NCBI RefSeq assembly: GCF_903893715.1 | Contig: NZ_CAITNG010000139.1 | Span: forward strand, 1-64,000 | Length of the DNA stretch: 64,000 bases | Origin: an uncultured Mucilaginibacter sp. | GTDB lineage: Bacteria > Bacteroidota > Bacteroidia > Sphingobacteriales > Sphingobacteriaceae | Reading direction: 5' to 3' | Shown here: positions 1 to 9,225 of the stretch, piece by piece | Layout: every line of letters starts with the position of its first letter | How positions within the stretch are numbered: the stretch's first letter is position 1 | The notes under the pieces: generated by a model | What the model saw: only the letters and a program-made list of their open reading frames with translations | The model's database searches: none | What the model was told of the DNA's origin: nothing | Made by a program: the position numbers and the translations under genes

Positions 1-249
1 GGTGTTCGGGCTGCCATCGCAAATGCCACGGCGGCTGAAACGGCTAAACCGGTTGAAGCTGTTAAGAGCGCGGTGGCCGAGGCTCCTAAAGCTGCGCCGG
101 GGCCTTATGATAAACCGGTAGCCGGGCAAAATAAGCCAGTCAATGTAAACTCTAATAAATTTAACGAGCCTATTGGTTACCGCCTGGAGCAGCAGCGAAA
201 TTTGAGCCGTGCAAAGACGGAGAAGTATTATTTTGGGTGGAAGTTGTGA
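1..249 (+). CDS. C-terminal fragment of an unknown protein
   Basis: Frame 1 is open from the first base of the window to a TGA at 247-249, giving 82 residues with no start inside the window, so this is the end of a larger gene. The first half is Ala/Pro/Lys/Glu-rich and looks like a flexible linker. The last 35 residues are more ordered and end in YYFGWKL. No domain is recognisable and I assign no function. It is followed directly by a repeat island and not by another gene on the same strand. Confidence 0.6.
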   Translation, partial: GVRAAIANATAAETAKPVEAVKSAVAEAPKAAPGPYDKPVAGQNKPVNVNSNKFNEPIGYRLEQQRNLSRAKTEKYYFGWKL

Positions 250-447
250 GTTATTGGGTCATTGGTTCAATGGTTCATTAGTTCATTGGTTCATTAGTTC
301 ATTGGTCCTGTCGCGGGGTTATTTGGTTGGCGGGTTACCTGTCGCTTGGTTACCTGTTTGGTGGGGACAGATGGTTCATTAGTTCAATTGTTCATTAGTT
401 CATTAGTCCTGTCTTGGGGTTATTTGGTTGGCGGGTTACCTGGCGCG
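250..447. repeat. Tandem/direct repeats of GTTCATTAGTTCATTGGT type
   Basis: The stretch opens with back-to-back copies of TTCATTGGT/TTCATTAGT. A unit of about 56 bases (290-345) is then repeated nearly perfectly at 391-446. Each unit starts TTCATTAGTTCATT and ends GGCGGGTTACCTG. The same short motif reappears at 37551-37649 and, more degenerate, at 44342-44396, so it is a dispersed intergenic repeat. No gene is supported here. The short minus-strand ORFs of the track in 395-665 are translations of the repeats. Confidence 0.8.
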
Positions 448-497
448 TGTGACTGGCACGCAGAGGTTGCTTCGTCGTACCTCCTCGCAATGACGTG
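448..497 (-). repeat. Dispersed-type repeat (CGTCATTGCGAGG... on minus strand)
   Basis: Read on the minus strand this stretch contains CGTCATTGCGAGGAGG followed by TACGACGAAGCAACCTCTG. That matches a short repeat I know from many bacterial intergenic regions, including Sphingobacteriaceae. Only one copy is visible in this window, so the dispersed nature rests on general knowledge and not on this sequence. Confidence 0.5.
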
Positions 498-516
498 GTG
501 GTGGATGGTTTTTTGA

Positions 517-679
517 AACACCCATATGTCTCGCAAAGCGCAGAGAGCGTGGCGCATGGCGTTAGAGAATAAACTTTTTTTAACACCCATAAATACCCAT
601 GTGGTTCGCAAAGCGCATGGCGCGCGGCGCGGGGCGTTAGAGAATAAACGTTTTTTAACACCCATATTTACCCATATGG
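517..679. repeat. Tandem AACACCCATAAATACCCATG repeat array
   Basis: Three unit starts are visible at 517, 582 and 657, each beginning AACACCCAT. The first two units share a body with CGCAAAGCGCA and GCGTTAGAGAATAAAC before the next unit. The core AACACCCATAAATACCCATG occurs again twice at 40492 and 40569, the second time inside the signal peptide of a GH43 gene. The 250-704 interval holds no supported gene. Confidence 0.75.
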
Positions 680-704
680 TTGGAAGAAATATTACACGTT
701 GATA

Positions 705-941
705 TCAACCCAAGCGGCCGATGGGGGTAAATTTTTCGAATACGGCTTCGGTATGGGGGGCGTCTTTTAGTTCGTCGGTAAGGTCTTGCCCGGCCCAGTG
801 CTCATAGTGTTTACCGTTGCGCCACAGGCGGCTGTCGGTTACATTGTAGATAAGGCCGTGGAGCGCTACCCATATTTCGGGCTTGTCTTGCCCGTTGCGT
901 AGGGCGAGTTGGTTTTTGGTATAAGTAGGTAAATCGGCCAT
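705..941 (-). CDS. Small cytochrome b5-like heme/steroid-binding domain protein
   Basis: This 78-residue protein consists almost entirely of a cytochrome b5-like fold. The visible motifs are WVALHGLIYNVT, SRLWRNGKHYEHWAG and DLTDELKDAPH, which is the pattern of short soluble members of the family. The His and Tyr around KHYEHWAG are candidate heme ligands. There is no signal peptide or membrane segment, so it should be cytosolic. It starts 43 bases after the stop of the lycopene cyclase on the same strand and is probably the last gene of the crtB operon. A role as electron carrier or ligand binder in carotenoid metabolism is only suggested by position. Confidence 0.8.
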   Translation of the reverse strand: MADLPTYTKNQLALRNGQDKPEIWVALHGLIYNVTDSRLWRNGKHYEHWAGQDLTDELKDAPHTEAVFEKFTPIGRLG

Positions 942-984
942 AGCTAAGCAAACATAACAAACTATCGGGATAACCTGACAGACA

Positions 985-1665
985 CTATTGAACCAATGAA
1001 CGTTTTTTAAAGTATTCGAAAAAGCCGATGTTCATGAGCAGGAGCGCCATCAGATAAAAATGGTCTTCAATGGGGATGCTGCCCACCCGGCTGCCCAGGT
1101 TTTGGGCGTTATTGTAAATAACCACCGGTATTGACGTGAGGTAGCCATTAATGACGTAAAAAGGTATTAATGTAACCACATAGGCCATAAAAAAGCGATT
1201 GAGCCAGTGTAGCTTGTATACATAGCGTATCAGAATAAGCAAAGCGCCGGCCAGTAAAAAGCTAACCAGGGTATACAGTTTGTGGTAGTTAAAACAGCAA
1301 TTGAGCAGGGCGTACACAATGATAGCATTAACGGCGATATCGGTAAGCATAACGCCCGGCCGCCATTTAATGTAGCGGGTGATGCAAGCATAGATAAAGA
1401 TACAGGCAAAGGGCACGGTAATGAAAAAGAGGATTTCTTCGAGCGGTAGTTGGAAGAGTTTGATGCCGATGATATACTTATCGTTAAAGCTCCATACGCC
1501 TTGGATGGTAAAGAGTATGTCCCAAACCAAGAAGAACATGGCGGTGATGGCCATACCGGGCCAAATGAATTTCCAGCTTTTGTAAAAGGCTACTTTTTTA
1601 TCGAACGATAAGGCCAGCGGGAACAAGATGGTTGCTATGTTGATGAGAAGGTAGGTATAGCTCAT
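985..1665 (-). CDS. crtYcd: Lycopene cyclase, CrtYcd (CarR) fused type
   Basis: A 226-residue, strongly hydrophobic protein with about seven membrane segments. It carries two copies of the lycopene cyclase domain, as in the fused bacterial/fungal CrtYcd form. The first has LPLEEILFF near residue 73 and the second SIPIEDHFYL near residue 196, with the acidic pair expected for the active site. It would convert lycopene to beta-carotene in the inner membrane. Its start overlaps the stop of the upstream unknown gene by four bases, which fits translational coupling in a crtB operon. Whether it makes one or two beta rings cannot be read from the sequence. Confidence 0.9.
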   Translation of the reverse strand: MSYTYLLINIATILFPLALSFDKKVAFYKSWKFIWPGMAITAMFFLVWDILFTIQGVWSFNDKYIIGIKLFQLPLEEILFFITVPFACIFIYACITRYIKWRPGVMLTDIAVNAIIVYALLNCCFNYHKLYTLVSFLLAGALLILIRYVYKLHWLNRFFMAYVVTLIPFYVINGYLTSIPVVIYNNAQNLGSRVGSIPIEDHFYLMALLLMNIGFFEYFKKRSLVQ

Positions 1666-2204
1666 TTCAGGTCGGTTAGGTATTGGTGCAGTCTGGTACC
1701 TTCGGGCGGGCTGCAGCGTTTAGAGTTAAGCAAAAAGGCAATGATAGTGCGGATCAAATCCTTTTCGGCGAGGTTATAATTCTTTCTGTCGAGCTGGGTA
1801 ATGATTTCTTCGCGGTCTTCTGCAAGGTTTTTGCCATAACCCAAAAAGCCGGGCACATTGTGCTGAATAGAAAACCTCAAAAAGCGAATTTCGATATTTT
1901 GGGGGTCATCGGCCACGGCCGTAAGCAGCAAACTTTGCGACTGGTTGAGGTATATTATTTTGCTGTAAGGATTCCAGGTTTGTTTGGCCTTCAAGGCATC
2001 CAGGGTGGCAATATAGGCTATGATGACGGGCGATTTGGCCGGTAGCTTGTCGAGGGCGTTGTACAGCGAGTCTGCGGTTTTTTTGTTGTTGGCGGCCAGA
2101 AGCATTTTTTGCCGCAATGGTTTGAGTTCGGGTTGCGGGTCGGCTGCACGGGCCATCGAACCACAGCATAACATCAGGAAACCTAATATCGAAAAGCGTA
2201 TCAT
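1662..2204 (-). CDS. Exported protein of unknown function in the carotenoid operon
   Basis: This 180-residue protein has a clear signal peptide (hydrophobic core near residues 4-15, AxA-like site MARAAD). The mature part is helical in appearance, with conserved-looking patches such as NPYSKIIYLNQSQ and HNVPGFLGYGKN. I do not recognise a domain. It overlaps both neighbours by four bases, crtB upstream and the lycopene cyclase downstream, so it is tightly coupled to carotenoid synthesis. Being probably periplasmic, it may help pigment placement in the envelope rather than catalyse a known step. That is inference only. Confidence 0.8.
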   Translation of the reverse strand: MIRFSILGFLMLCCGSMARAADPQPELKPLRQKMLLAANNKKTADSLYNALDKLPAKSPVIIAYIATLDALKAKQTWNPYSKIIYLNQSQSLLLTAVADDPQNIEIRFLRFSIQHNVPGFLGYGKNLAEDREEIITQLDRKNYNLAEKDLIRTIIAFLLNSKRCSPPEGTRLHQYLTDLK

Positions 2205-3034
2205 AACCTATTCAACTTTTGCTTTAAAACGGCCTTTATGTACAGTGCCATTTTTTGCGTATCAGAAACGCGGATCCGTTTTTGCATTATGGTTGCCGCG
2301 GACGTGCGCCTGATTTTTTTAAAAAGTTGAAGATAGTAAATATAGGCTATATAAACACCAAGGCGTGTGCCTTTGGGCAATTGTTTAATGCCTGCGAGGG
2401 CATTGTCGAAATCGATTTTGATGTCGGCCTCGATGCGTAGCTTGTCGGTTTCGGTGAATTGCTTAAAGTTTACGCCGGGGAAATAGGTGCGGCCAAGGTC
2501 ATTATAATCGGCACTGATGTCGCGCAAAAAGTTGATTTTTTGAAAGGCCGAACCAAGGCTGCGTGCCATGGGCAACAGCTGTTGGTAAAGGGCTTCATCG
2601 CCATCGCAAAACACGCGGAGGCACATGAGGCCCACCACTTCGGCCGAGCCGTAGATGTACTCTTTAAAGCGTTCATCGCAATAGCTGGCATTATCAAGGT
2701 CCATCTCCATGGAATGGAGAAAAGCATATATCAACCCATGATCGATATTGTATCGGTTTACCACGATTTGAAAGGATTGTAATACCGGGTTGAGGCTAAC
2801 GCCGTTGTTGATGGCCGCAAAAGCTTCCTTGCTGAAGTCGGCGATTAGGGAGGCTTTATCAAAACCGTGAAAAGTGTCTACAATTTCGTCGGCATAGCGT
2901 ACAAAGCCGTAAATGGCATAAATGGCGTTATGAAAGCGCGGATGAAAAGCGCGGATGCCTGCGCTAAACGAGGTGCTGTATTCATTGGTGATGATTTTAC
3001 TGCACGCAAAGCAGGTTTTGTTATACAGATCCAT
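2201..3034 (-). CDS. crtB: Phytoene synthase
   Basis: Condenses two geranylgeranyl diphosphates to phytoene, the first committed carotenoid step. The two Asp-rich motifs of the squalene/phytoene synthase family are present: YADEIVD and LRDISADYNDLGR. The ORF track begins at 3082, but I start at the Met of MDLYNKTCF (277 residues). A TAnnTTTG promoter box at 3058-3065 lies inside the longer ORF and would put transcription start downstream of the 3082 codon. It is divergent from crtI across about 100 bases, so both arms could be controlled from the same short region. Confidence 0.92.
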   Translation of the reverse strand: MDLYNKTCFACSKIITNEYSTSFSAGIRAFHPRFHNAIYAIYGFVRYADEIVDTFHGFDKASLIADFSKEAFAAINNGVSLNPVLQSFQIVVNRYNIDHGLIYAFLHSMEMDLDNASYCDERFKEYIYGSAEVVGLMCLRVFCDGDEALYQQLLPMARSLGSAFQKINFLRDISADYNDLGRTYFPGVNFKQFTETDKLRIEADIKIDFDNALAGIKQLPKGTRLGVYIAYIYYLQLFKKIRRTSAATIMQKRIRVSDTQKMALYIKAVLKQKLNRL

Positions 3035-3057
3035 GTTAGGTAGAGGGAACAGTTGTT

Positions 3058-3065
3058 CAAATGTA
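3058..3065 (-). promoter_or_regulatory. Candidate -7 promoter box for crtB operon
   Basis: On the minus strand the sequence is TACATTTG, an exact match to the Bacteroidota -7 form TAnnTTTG, 23 bases before the crtB ATG. A GTTG occurs only 14 bases further upstream, shorter than the usual 17-21 spacing, so the -33 half is weak. Confidence 0.45.
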
Positions 3066-3137
3066 ATAAAATAAGTCAGCAACCCTTAACGTGTAATTAG
3101 CACCGGCAATTTGTTTACTTTGGCATGAAGAAAATAT

Positions 3138-4625
3138 ATGGACAACCCTAAACACATAATCGTTATCGGTGCCGGTTTTGCCGGATTGTCGGCAGCCTCG
3201 GTGCTGGCCCAAGCCGGGCATAAAGTAACCATACTCGAGAAAAACGACCAACCCGGCGGCAGGGCCCGTATCTGGCAAAAAGATGGCTTTACCTTTGATA
3301 TGGGACCAAGCTGGTATTGGATGCCCGATGTTTTTGAGAACTATTTCGCATTGTTTGGGAAAAAAGTGTCGGAATATTACCAACTGGAGCGTCTGGACCC
3401 GGCTTACCGCATTTATTATGATGAAGCCGACAAAATGGACATCCCGGCCGACCGGGAAAAACTTGACGAGCTATTTGAAGAAATGGAACCGGGCAGCAGC
3501 GCGGCTTTAGAGCAATTTTTGATACAGGCAAAATATAAATACGAGGTAGCCATGTGTGATTACGTATTCCGCCCGTCGCACTCCATTACCGAATTTATCG
3601 ATATAAAACTCATCCGACAAAGCCTGCGCATACAAATGCTGAGCAGCATGCGCAGGCATGTGCGCAAATTTTTCAGTCATCCAAAACTGATAAAGCTGTT
3701 GGAGTTCCCGGTATTGTTTTTGGGTGCCACGCCACAAAACACGCCGGCCATGTACAGCCTGATGAACTATGCCGACCTGGTTTTAGGCACCTGGTACCCC
3801 ATGGGCGGTATGCACCAAATTGTAAAGGCCATGGTAAGCACAGCTACCGAACTTGGCGTAGATATAAAGCTAAACACTGCGGTAACCAAAATAAACGTGG
3901 ATAAAGGGAGTGCAACAACCATAGATACCAACAATGGCCGCTATACCGCCGATTTTGTAATTGCAGGTGCCGATTACAGGCATGTAGATCAGACACTGCT
4001 TGAAAAACAGTACCGCAATTACGATGAAAAACATTGGGACAGCCGCACTCTATCGCCGTCGAGCTTGCTATATTATATCGGTGTGAACAAAAAAGTGAAA
4101 GGCATACTGCATCACAGCCTGTTTTTTGACGAGGACCTGGAACAGCACGCGCACCATATTTATACCGACCCGCAATGGCCGGACAAGCCGCTGTTCTATG
4201 TTTCCTGTACTTCGGTTACCGACCCCTCCGTTGCGCCGGAGGGTTGCGAAAACCTGTTCTTTTTGATGCCGATAGCGCCCGGTTTGGAAGATAACGAAGA
4301 GACACGCGAAAAATATTTCGAGCTGATGTTGACCCGGTTCGAAAAAATAACCGGACAAAGCATACGCAATAACATTGTGGTGAAACGCAGCTACGCCCTC
4401 AACGATTTTACAGCTGACTATAATTCGTTTAAAGGGAACGCTTATGGCCTGGCCAATACGCTAAGCCAAACTGCGTTTTTTAAACCGGCTATGCGCGCAA
4501 AAAAAGTGAAAAACATGCTGTATACCGGACAGCTCACTGTGCCGGGGCCGGGTGTACCGCCGGCCATTATTTCGGGGCAGGTGGCCGCTAAAGAAGCAAT
4601 GAAAATATTGGACAAAAAAAGATGA
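3138..4625 (+). CDS. crtI: Phytoene desaturase (CrtI type)
   Basis: A 495-residue FAD-dependent desaturase that introduces double bases into phytoene on the way to lycopene, at the inner membrane. The N-terminus has the dinucleotide-binding motif VIGAGFAGLSAA followed by EKNDQPGGRA. The C-terminus has the carotenoid desaturase signature YTGQLTVPGPGVPPAIISG. DMGPSWYWMPDVFE near residue 55 is also typical of the family. Length is normal. It stands divergently to crtB. The number of desaturation steps cannot be told from sequence, but pairing with a lycopene cyclase argues for a lycopene product. Confidence 0.93.
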   Translation: MDNPKHIIVIGAGFAGLSAASVLAQAGHKVTILEKNDQPGGRARIWQKDGFTFDMGPSWYWMPDVFENYFALFGKKVSEYYQLERLDPAYRIYYDEADKMDIPADREKLDELFEEMEPGSSAALEQFLIQAKYKYEVAMCDYVFRPSHSITEFIDIKLIRQSLRIQMLSSMRRHVRKFFSHPKLIKLLEFPVLFLGATPQNTPAMYSLMNYADLVLGTWYPMGGMHQIVKAMVSTATELGVDIKLNTAVTKINVDKGSATTIDTNNGRYTADFVIAGADYRHVDQTLLEKQYRNYDEKHWDSRTLSPSSLLYYIGVNKKVKGILHHSLFFDEDLEQHAHHIYTDPQWPDKPLFYVSCTSVTDPSVAPEGCENLFFLMPIAPGLEDNEETREKYFELMLTRFEKITGQSIRNNIVVKRSYALNDFTADYNSFKGNAYGLANTLSQTAFFKPAMRAKKVKNMLYTGQLTVPGPGVPPAIISGQVAAKEAMKILDKKR

Positions 4626-4693
4626 GCAATTGCTTTAATGCTTTCGAATACATACATTTAACAAAAGAACACACTAAAACATAACTTGTACCT

Positions 4694-6322
4694 ATGCTAA
4701 GAAGAAACTTCCTCAAAACCGGTTCGATAGCCGGACTTGCCCTACCGGCAGTGTTAGCCGCAGCATGCAGCCCTAAATCAAAAGAAAAAGACGACGATGA
4801 TGGTGAAAAGGAAGACGGTGATGATAAATTTGAGTTAAACGAGACCACTATTGCCGCTTTGCAGGATAAAATGAAAAGCGGCACATACACATCGCGTTCT
4901 ATTTGCGAACTATACCTAAAACGTATGGATGAACTCGATAAAAAAGGACCTAAACTGAACGCGGTTATCGAGTTGAACCCAGATGCTTTGAGCATAGCCG
5001 ATGCTATGGACAAAGAACGTAAAAGCGGTAAATTGCGTGGTCCATTACATGGCATACCTGTTTTAATAAAAGATAATATCAATACCGGCGATAAGATGAT
5101 GACCACGGCCGGCGCCGCCGCCCTTTTGGGCAATCATGCCGCGCAGGATGCCTTCATCGTTAAGCAATTGCGTGCAGCAGGGGCGGTTATTTTAGGCAAA
5201 ACCAATTTAAGCGAATGGGCTAATTTCCGCTCGTCGCGCTCAACCAGCGCCTGGAGCAGCCGGGGCGGGCAAACCCGCATGCCTTACGTGTTGGACCGTA
5301 ACCCAAGTGGCTCCAGTTCGGGCACAGGTTCGGCAGTCGCAGCCAATTTCTGCACCGTAGGCATTGGTACCGAAACGGACGGCTCGGTGGTTTCGCCGTC
5401 GTCGGTAAATGGCCTGGTGGGCATTAAGCCGACCGTGGGGTTATTGAGTCGCTCGGGCATCATACCCATCTCAAAAACGCAGGATACCGCCGGGCCAATG
5501 GCGCGAACCGTTACTGATGCCGCTATACTATTGAGTGCCCTTGCGGGGGTAGACCCTGATGATAGCTATACGGCTGCAAGCAAAGGCAAAAGCCACCCCG
5601 ACTATACTGCATTTTTAGATGCCGACGGGCTGAAGGGTAAACGCATCGGCATCGAAAAATCATTTTTGAAAGGCAATGACGACATTGTGGATGTGCTGAA
5701 AATCGCGATAGAAGTATTAAAAAGCAAAGGCGCTACCGTAGTGGAAGTGGATGTGCTTACCCCTATGAAAGACTTGGGGAAGGATGAGTTTAATGTATTG
5801 ATATACGAGTTTAAGGACGGCGTAAACAATTATCTGGCTAAAGCCAACAGTAACATGAAAACCCTGGCCGATGTGGTAAAATACAACAAGGACAATATTA
5901 AAACCGCTATGCCCTACTTTCGGCAGGAAACTTTGGAGCTGGCTCTTACCAAGGGCGATCTGAACAGCAAAGAATATCTTGATTCGTTAAAAAAATCGAA
6001 CGAAGGTACACGCGCCATCATCAATAAGATAATTGCCGATAACAAACTGGATGCCATTGGCGGCGCTACCAACGGGCTGGCTTGCTGCATCGATTTGGCC
6101 AATGGCGATTATGATACCGGTTTTTCGTTTTCATCGCCGGCGGCCATGGCCGCCTACCCGCATATAACAGTGCCGATGGGAACGGTACACGGGTTGCCGA
6201 TAGGTTTCTCGTTTATGGGAAGTGCGTATACCGAAGGCGAATTGATCAAAATGGCTTACGCCTATGAACAGGCAAGTAAAAAAAGGGTTTCGCCCCGGTT
6301 TATAGAGACGATCATGCCTTAA
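4694..6322 (+). CDS. Exported amidase-signature hydrolase
   Basis: A 542-residue member of the amidase signature family (GatA-like fold). The Ser-cisSer-Lys triad is visible: Lys in PVLIKDNINT near residue 125, and the Ser-rich loop GSSSGTGSAVAA near 205 followed by GTETDGSVVSPSS. It is not a GatA, because it starts with a twin-arginine-like RRNFLK, a hydrophobic stretch and a possible lipobox LAAAC, then an acidic linker of Asp/Glu/Lys. It is therefore probably a lipid-anchored or Tat-exported amidase. The substrate is unknown. It is alone on its strand between crtI and the NRPS gene, with 269 gene-free AT-rich bases after it. Confidence 0.88.
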   Translation: MLRRNFLKTGSIAGLALPAVLAAACSPKSKEKDDDDGEKEDGDDKFELNETTIAALQDKMKSGTYTSRSICELYLKRMDELDKKGPKLNAVIELNPDALSIADAMDKERKSGKLRGPLHGIPVLIKDNINTGDKMMTTAGAAALLGNHAAQDAFIVKQLRAAGAVILGKTNLSEWANFRSSRSTSAWSSRGGQTRMPYVLDRNPSGSSSGTGSAVAANFCTVGIGTETDGSVVSPSSVNGLVGIKPTVGLLSRSGIIPISKTQDTAGPMARTVTDAAILLSALAGVDPDDSYTAASKGKSHPDYTAFLDADGLKGKRIGIEKSFLKGNDDIVDVLKIAIEVLKSKGATVVEVDVLTPMKDLGKDEFNVLIYEFKDGVNNYLAKANSNMKTLADVVKYNKDNIKTAMPYFRQETLELALTKGDLNSKEYLDSLKKSNEGTRAIINKIIADNKLDAIGGATNGLACCIDLANGDYDTGFSFSSPAAMAAYPHITVPMGTVHGLPIGFSFMGSAYTEGELIKMAYAYEQASKKRVSPRFIETIMP

Positions 6323-6591
6323 AAACACGTCATATCTGCGAAACAATCATGACGAAAACGTTAGTTTTTTCTTTCTTAAAGAAACAGTTTAATAACTATT
6401 AATATAATTATTAACTCCCAGGTTTATTGGATTAATACCAGCGCCCATTTTTTCAATCCTTTAAACAAAAAAGTGCATTATTGCGTATAAAGATTGAAGG
6501 GCAAAATCATCTTGAGCTAAAACGAGGCTTGTTTTTTTTCGTATTTTCGCATATATTGGATAAGTGCACCATTGGCGTATAAAAAATCTAC

Positions 6592-9225
6592 ATGAACCAA
6601 ATAATTACATTATTTGAACAGCAAGCAAAAAAACATGCGACCGACATAGCTGTAAGTTATCATGGGCATCGGCTTACGTACGACCAGATCAACCTGAAAG
6701 TGAATCAATTTGCAGGCTTTTTGATGGAGATGGGCGTCGGGGTGGAAGACAAGGTTGGGATAGCTATCGACCGCTCGCCCGAAATGCTGATTGTAATGTT
6801 GGCCATTTTGAAAGCAGGTGCAGCATATGTACCGCTTGATCCGGAATATCCGCAAAAGCGAGTCGAATATATGTTAGCGGATTCGGAAGCCAGGTTTTTG
6901 GTGGTGTCCACAAAATACAAGGGCCTGTATCATACAAAGGCTACCGAAATATTGCTCTAAGAAGCATGGATTGTTTTAAATAATTATTCAAAACAGAATC
7001 CTGAAATCAAAGCCGAACCCAGTAACCTGGCTTATATACTTTATACTTCGGGTTCTACGGGTGTGCCTAAAGGGGTACAGATAGAGCACCATAGCCTATA
7101 TAACCTATTGCTGAGCGTACAAAAATTGCCGGGGCTCGCAAAAAAGGATAAACTTTTGGCGATTACCACCATCTCGTTCGATATTTCAATCGCCGAGTTG
7201 TTTTTGCCGCTAATAACCGGGGCTGAACTGGTGCTTACCGATTCGGCAACCACGAAAGACGGCAGCGCTTTGCTCGACATCATCAAAAACGAACACATTA
7301 CTTTTATACAAGCCACCCCGGTAACCTTTAAAATCATGCTTGAAGCCGGCTGGGATGGGTTGTTGGACATGAAAGTAGTTTGTACCGGCGAACCTTTGCC
7401 AAAAGACCTTGCCATAAAGTTAACCTCCCGGTGCACAGCTCTATACAATATGTATGGCCCTACCGAGACCACGATTTTTTCGACAGGCAAGCAGATCAAG
7501 GCGACGGACGAATTGATTACGATAGGTAAACCCGTAGACAATACCTTGATTTATATTGTTGGAGATGATGGCCAACAGGTACCCGAAGGGGAAACCGGCG
7601 AAATATATATTGCAGGCGAAGGTGTGGCAAGGGGGTATTTTAAAAAGCCAGATCTGACGGCTGAGCGCTTTGTGGCCGATCCTTTTTCGGGAAATGCGGG
7701 CGACAGGATGTACCGCACGGGCGATTTGGGTAAAGTACTGCCGGACGGGGACATACAGTGCTTTGGCCGGATAGACAGCCAGGTAAAAATACGTGGTTAC
7801 CGTATAGAGCTGAGCGAAATTGAGTTTATACTGAGCCAGCAAAAAAACATAAAAGAAGCGGTAGTACTGTCGCTAAAAAACCGGGCGGGCGACCTTAGGC
7901 TGGTAGCATACGTCGTACAGACATCATCAAAAACCGAAACCGCGGCCACTGAAATACAGGGTTGGAAAGCCGCACTAAAAAACTCGCTTCCCATATTTAT
8001 GGTGCCTAACGATTTTGTATTGCTAGATGCACTGCCCTTAACATCGAACGGTAAAATTGACCGTAATGCGCTGCCTAACCCCGAAATCAATATCGATACG
8101 ACGTTGAGCAGCTATGTAGCGCCGCGTACCAAGCTCGAAAAAATGATTGCTGATATATGGTCGCAATGCCTAAAAGTGGAGAATATTGGCATTAACGATA
8201 CCTTTTTTGATCTGGGAGGGCACTCGCTAACTGCGGTACAAGTGATTACCCGAATTAAAAACGAGACAGGTAAGCGCATACGCTTCGCCAATTTTTTTGA
8301 ATACCCTACTGTTGAAAAAATTGCAGCCTTTTTGGAAAACGACAAAAAAGAGCCTGTTAAATCGTTGGTAGCTATTAAGCCCGAAGGGACAAAAGTACCC
8401 CTGTATATTGTCCATGGAAATGGGTCGACAGCGTTTAAATTTATGAATTTTGCGTACCAATTGGACACCGACCAACCTGTTTTTTGTTTGCAGGCCATCG
8501 GGATAGACGGATACGTAGAGCCTCTGGACAACATCAAAGACATCGCAGCTTCCTACGTATCCGAGGTTATAGCGCACAATCCCCACGGGCCGTATTCGCT
8601 GGCTGGGTACTCATTTGGCGGTATCATTGCGTTCGAAATGGCGCAACAGCTTAGGACGAAGGGCAAAACAGTAACCATGCTTGCCATGTGCGAGGGTTAC
8701 GTTATTGATAACTATCAACTGGAGCCGGGGCTTTACAAAACGCTTCATCGCATTTATACCAGGGGCCGAAAGTTTTTGTTCGGCTTTTATTTACTGACTT
8801 CTGAGCCAAAAAGGACCGTGCGTTTTAAAATAAACACTTTAAAAGCCTACATTAATGAGTTGGCCGGCAAAGAGGTAATGAAAGAAGACAAGCTGGATCT
8901 GGACCTGGAATTTATTGACAAAGTGGCCGAAATACATCACAAGGCTGTTTCCAAGTACCGACTAAAACCCTACGATGGTACAGTTTATGTATTCAGAGCC
9001 GCAAAACGATCATTTTTCATCGACGATTTTGTCAATTTGGGGTGGATACCTTACGCCCGTTCCGTTAAAGTTCTGGATATTGATGGCGAACATATGAGCA
9101 TATTTGAACCGCCATGGAACAAAAAATTTGCGCGCTTACTACAACAAACACTGGATGAGTGCAATAAAGGATTGGTTTATGAGTCCGCAGCAGGTTATCA
9201 AAATATACCGGTAGCGGTATTATAA
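6592..9225 (+). pseudogene. Single-module NRPS (A-T-TE) interrupted by an in-frame TAA
   Basis: The track shows two ORFs (6592-6960 and 7063-9225), but they share one frame. The 33 codons between the stop and the second ORF read as NRPS sequence, including the A3 core LAYILYTSGSTG. One TAA at 6958-6960 separates cores A2 (LKAGAAYVPLDPEYP) and A3. Read through, it is about 877 residues: adenylation domain with A4-A10 (FDIS, NMYGPTE, YRTGDLG, SNGKIDRNALP), carrier domain (FFDLGGHSLTAVQ) and type I thioesterase (GYSFGG). There is no condensation domain. My hand alignment to the PheA pocket gives D-I-A-Q-V-T-M-I-F-K. The leading Asp suggests an alpha-amino acid substrate. As written the gene is broken, and a sequencing error is the main alternative. 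Confidence 0.85.

Noticed and set aside
250-447. Possible CRISPR array
   Set aside because: Repeats are contiguous or separated by a single 45-base piece, differ in length, and no cas gene is present.
395-665. Two overlapping minus-strand ORFs of 81-88 residues
   Set aside because: They translate the short tandem repeats (VKKRLFSN and similar appear twice) and have no domain or signal features.
4588-5133. 181-residue minus-strand ORF
   Set aside because: Ser-rich shadow of the amidase gene; the amidase frame holds the family motifs.
6961-7062. Frameshift as the cause of the NRPS break
   Set aside because: Both halves and the piece between are in the same frame; only one stop codon separates them.
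6592-9225. Aryl-pyruvate dimerising A-T-TE (quinone/furanone synthetase type)
   Set aside because: The adenylation pocket keeps the Asp of FDIS that contacts an alpha-amino group, so an amino acid substrate fits better.
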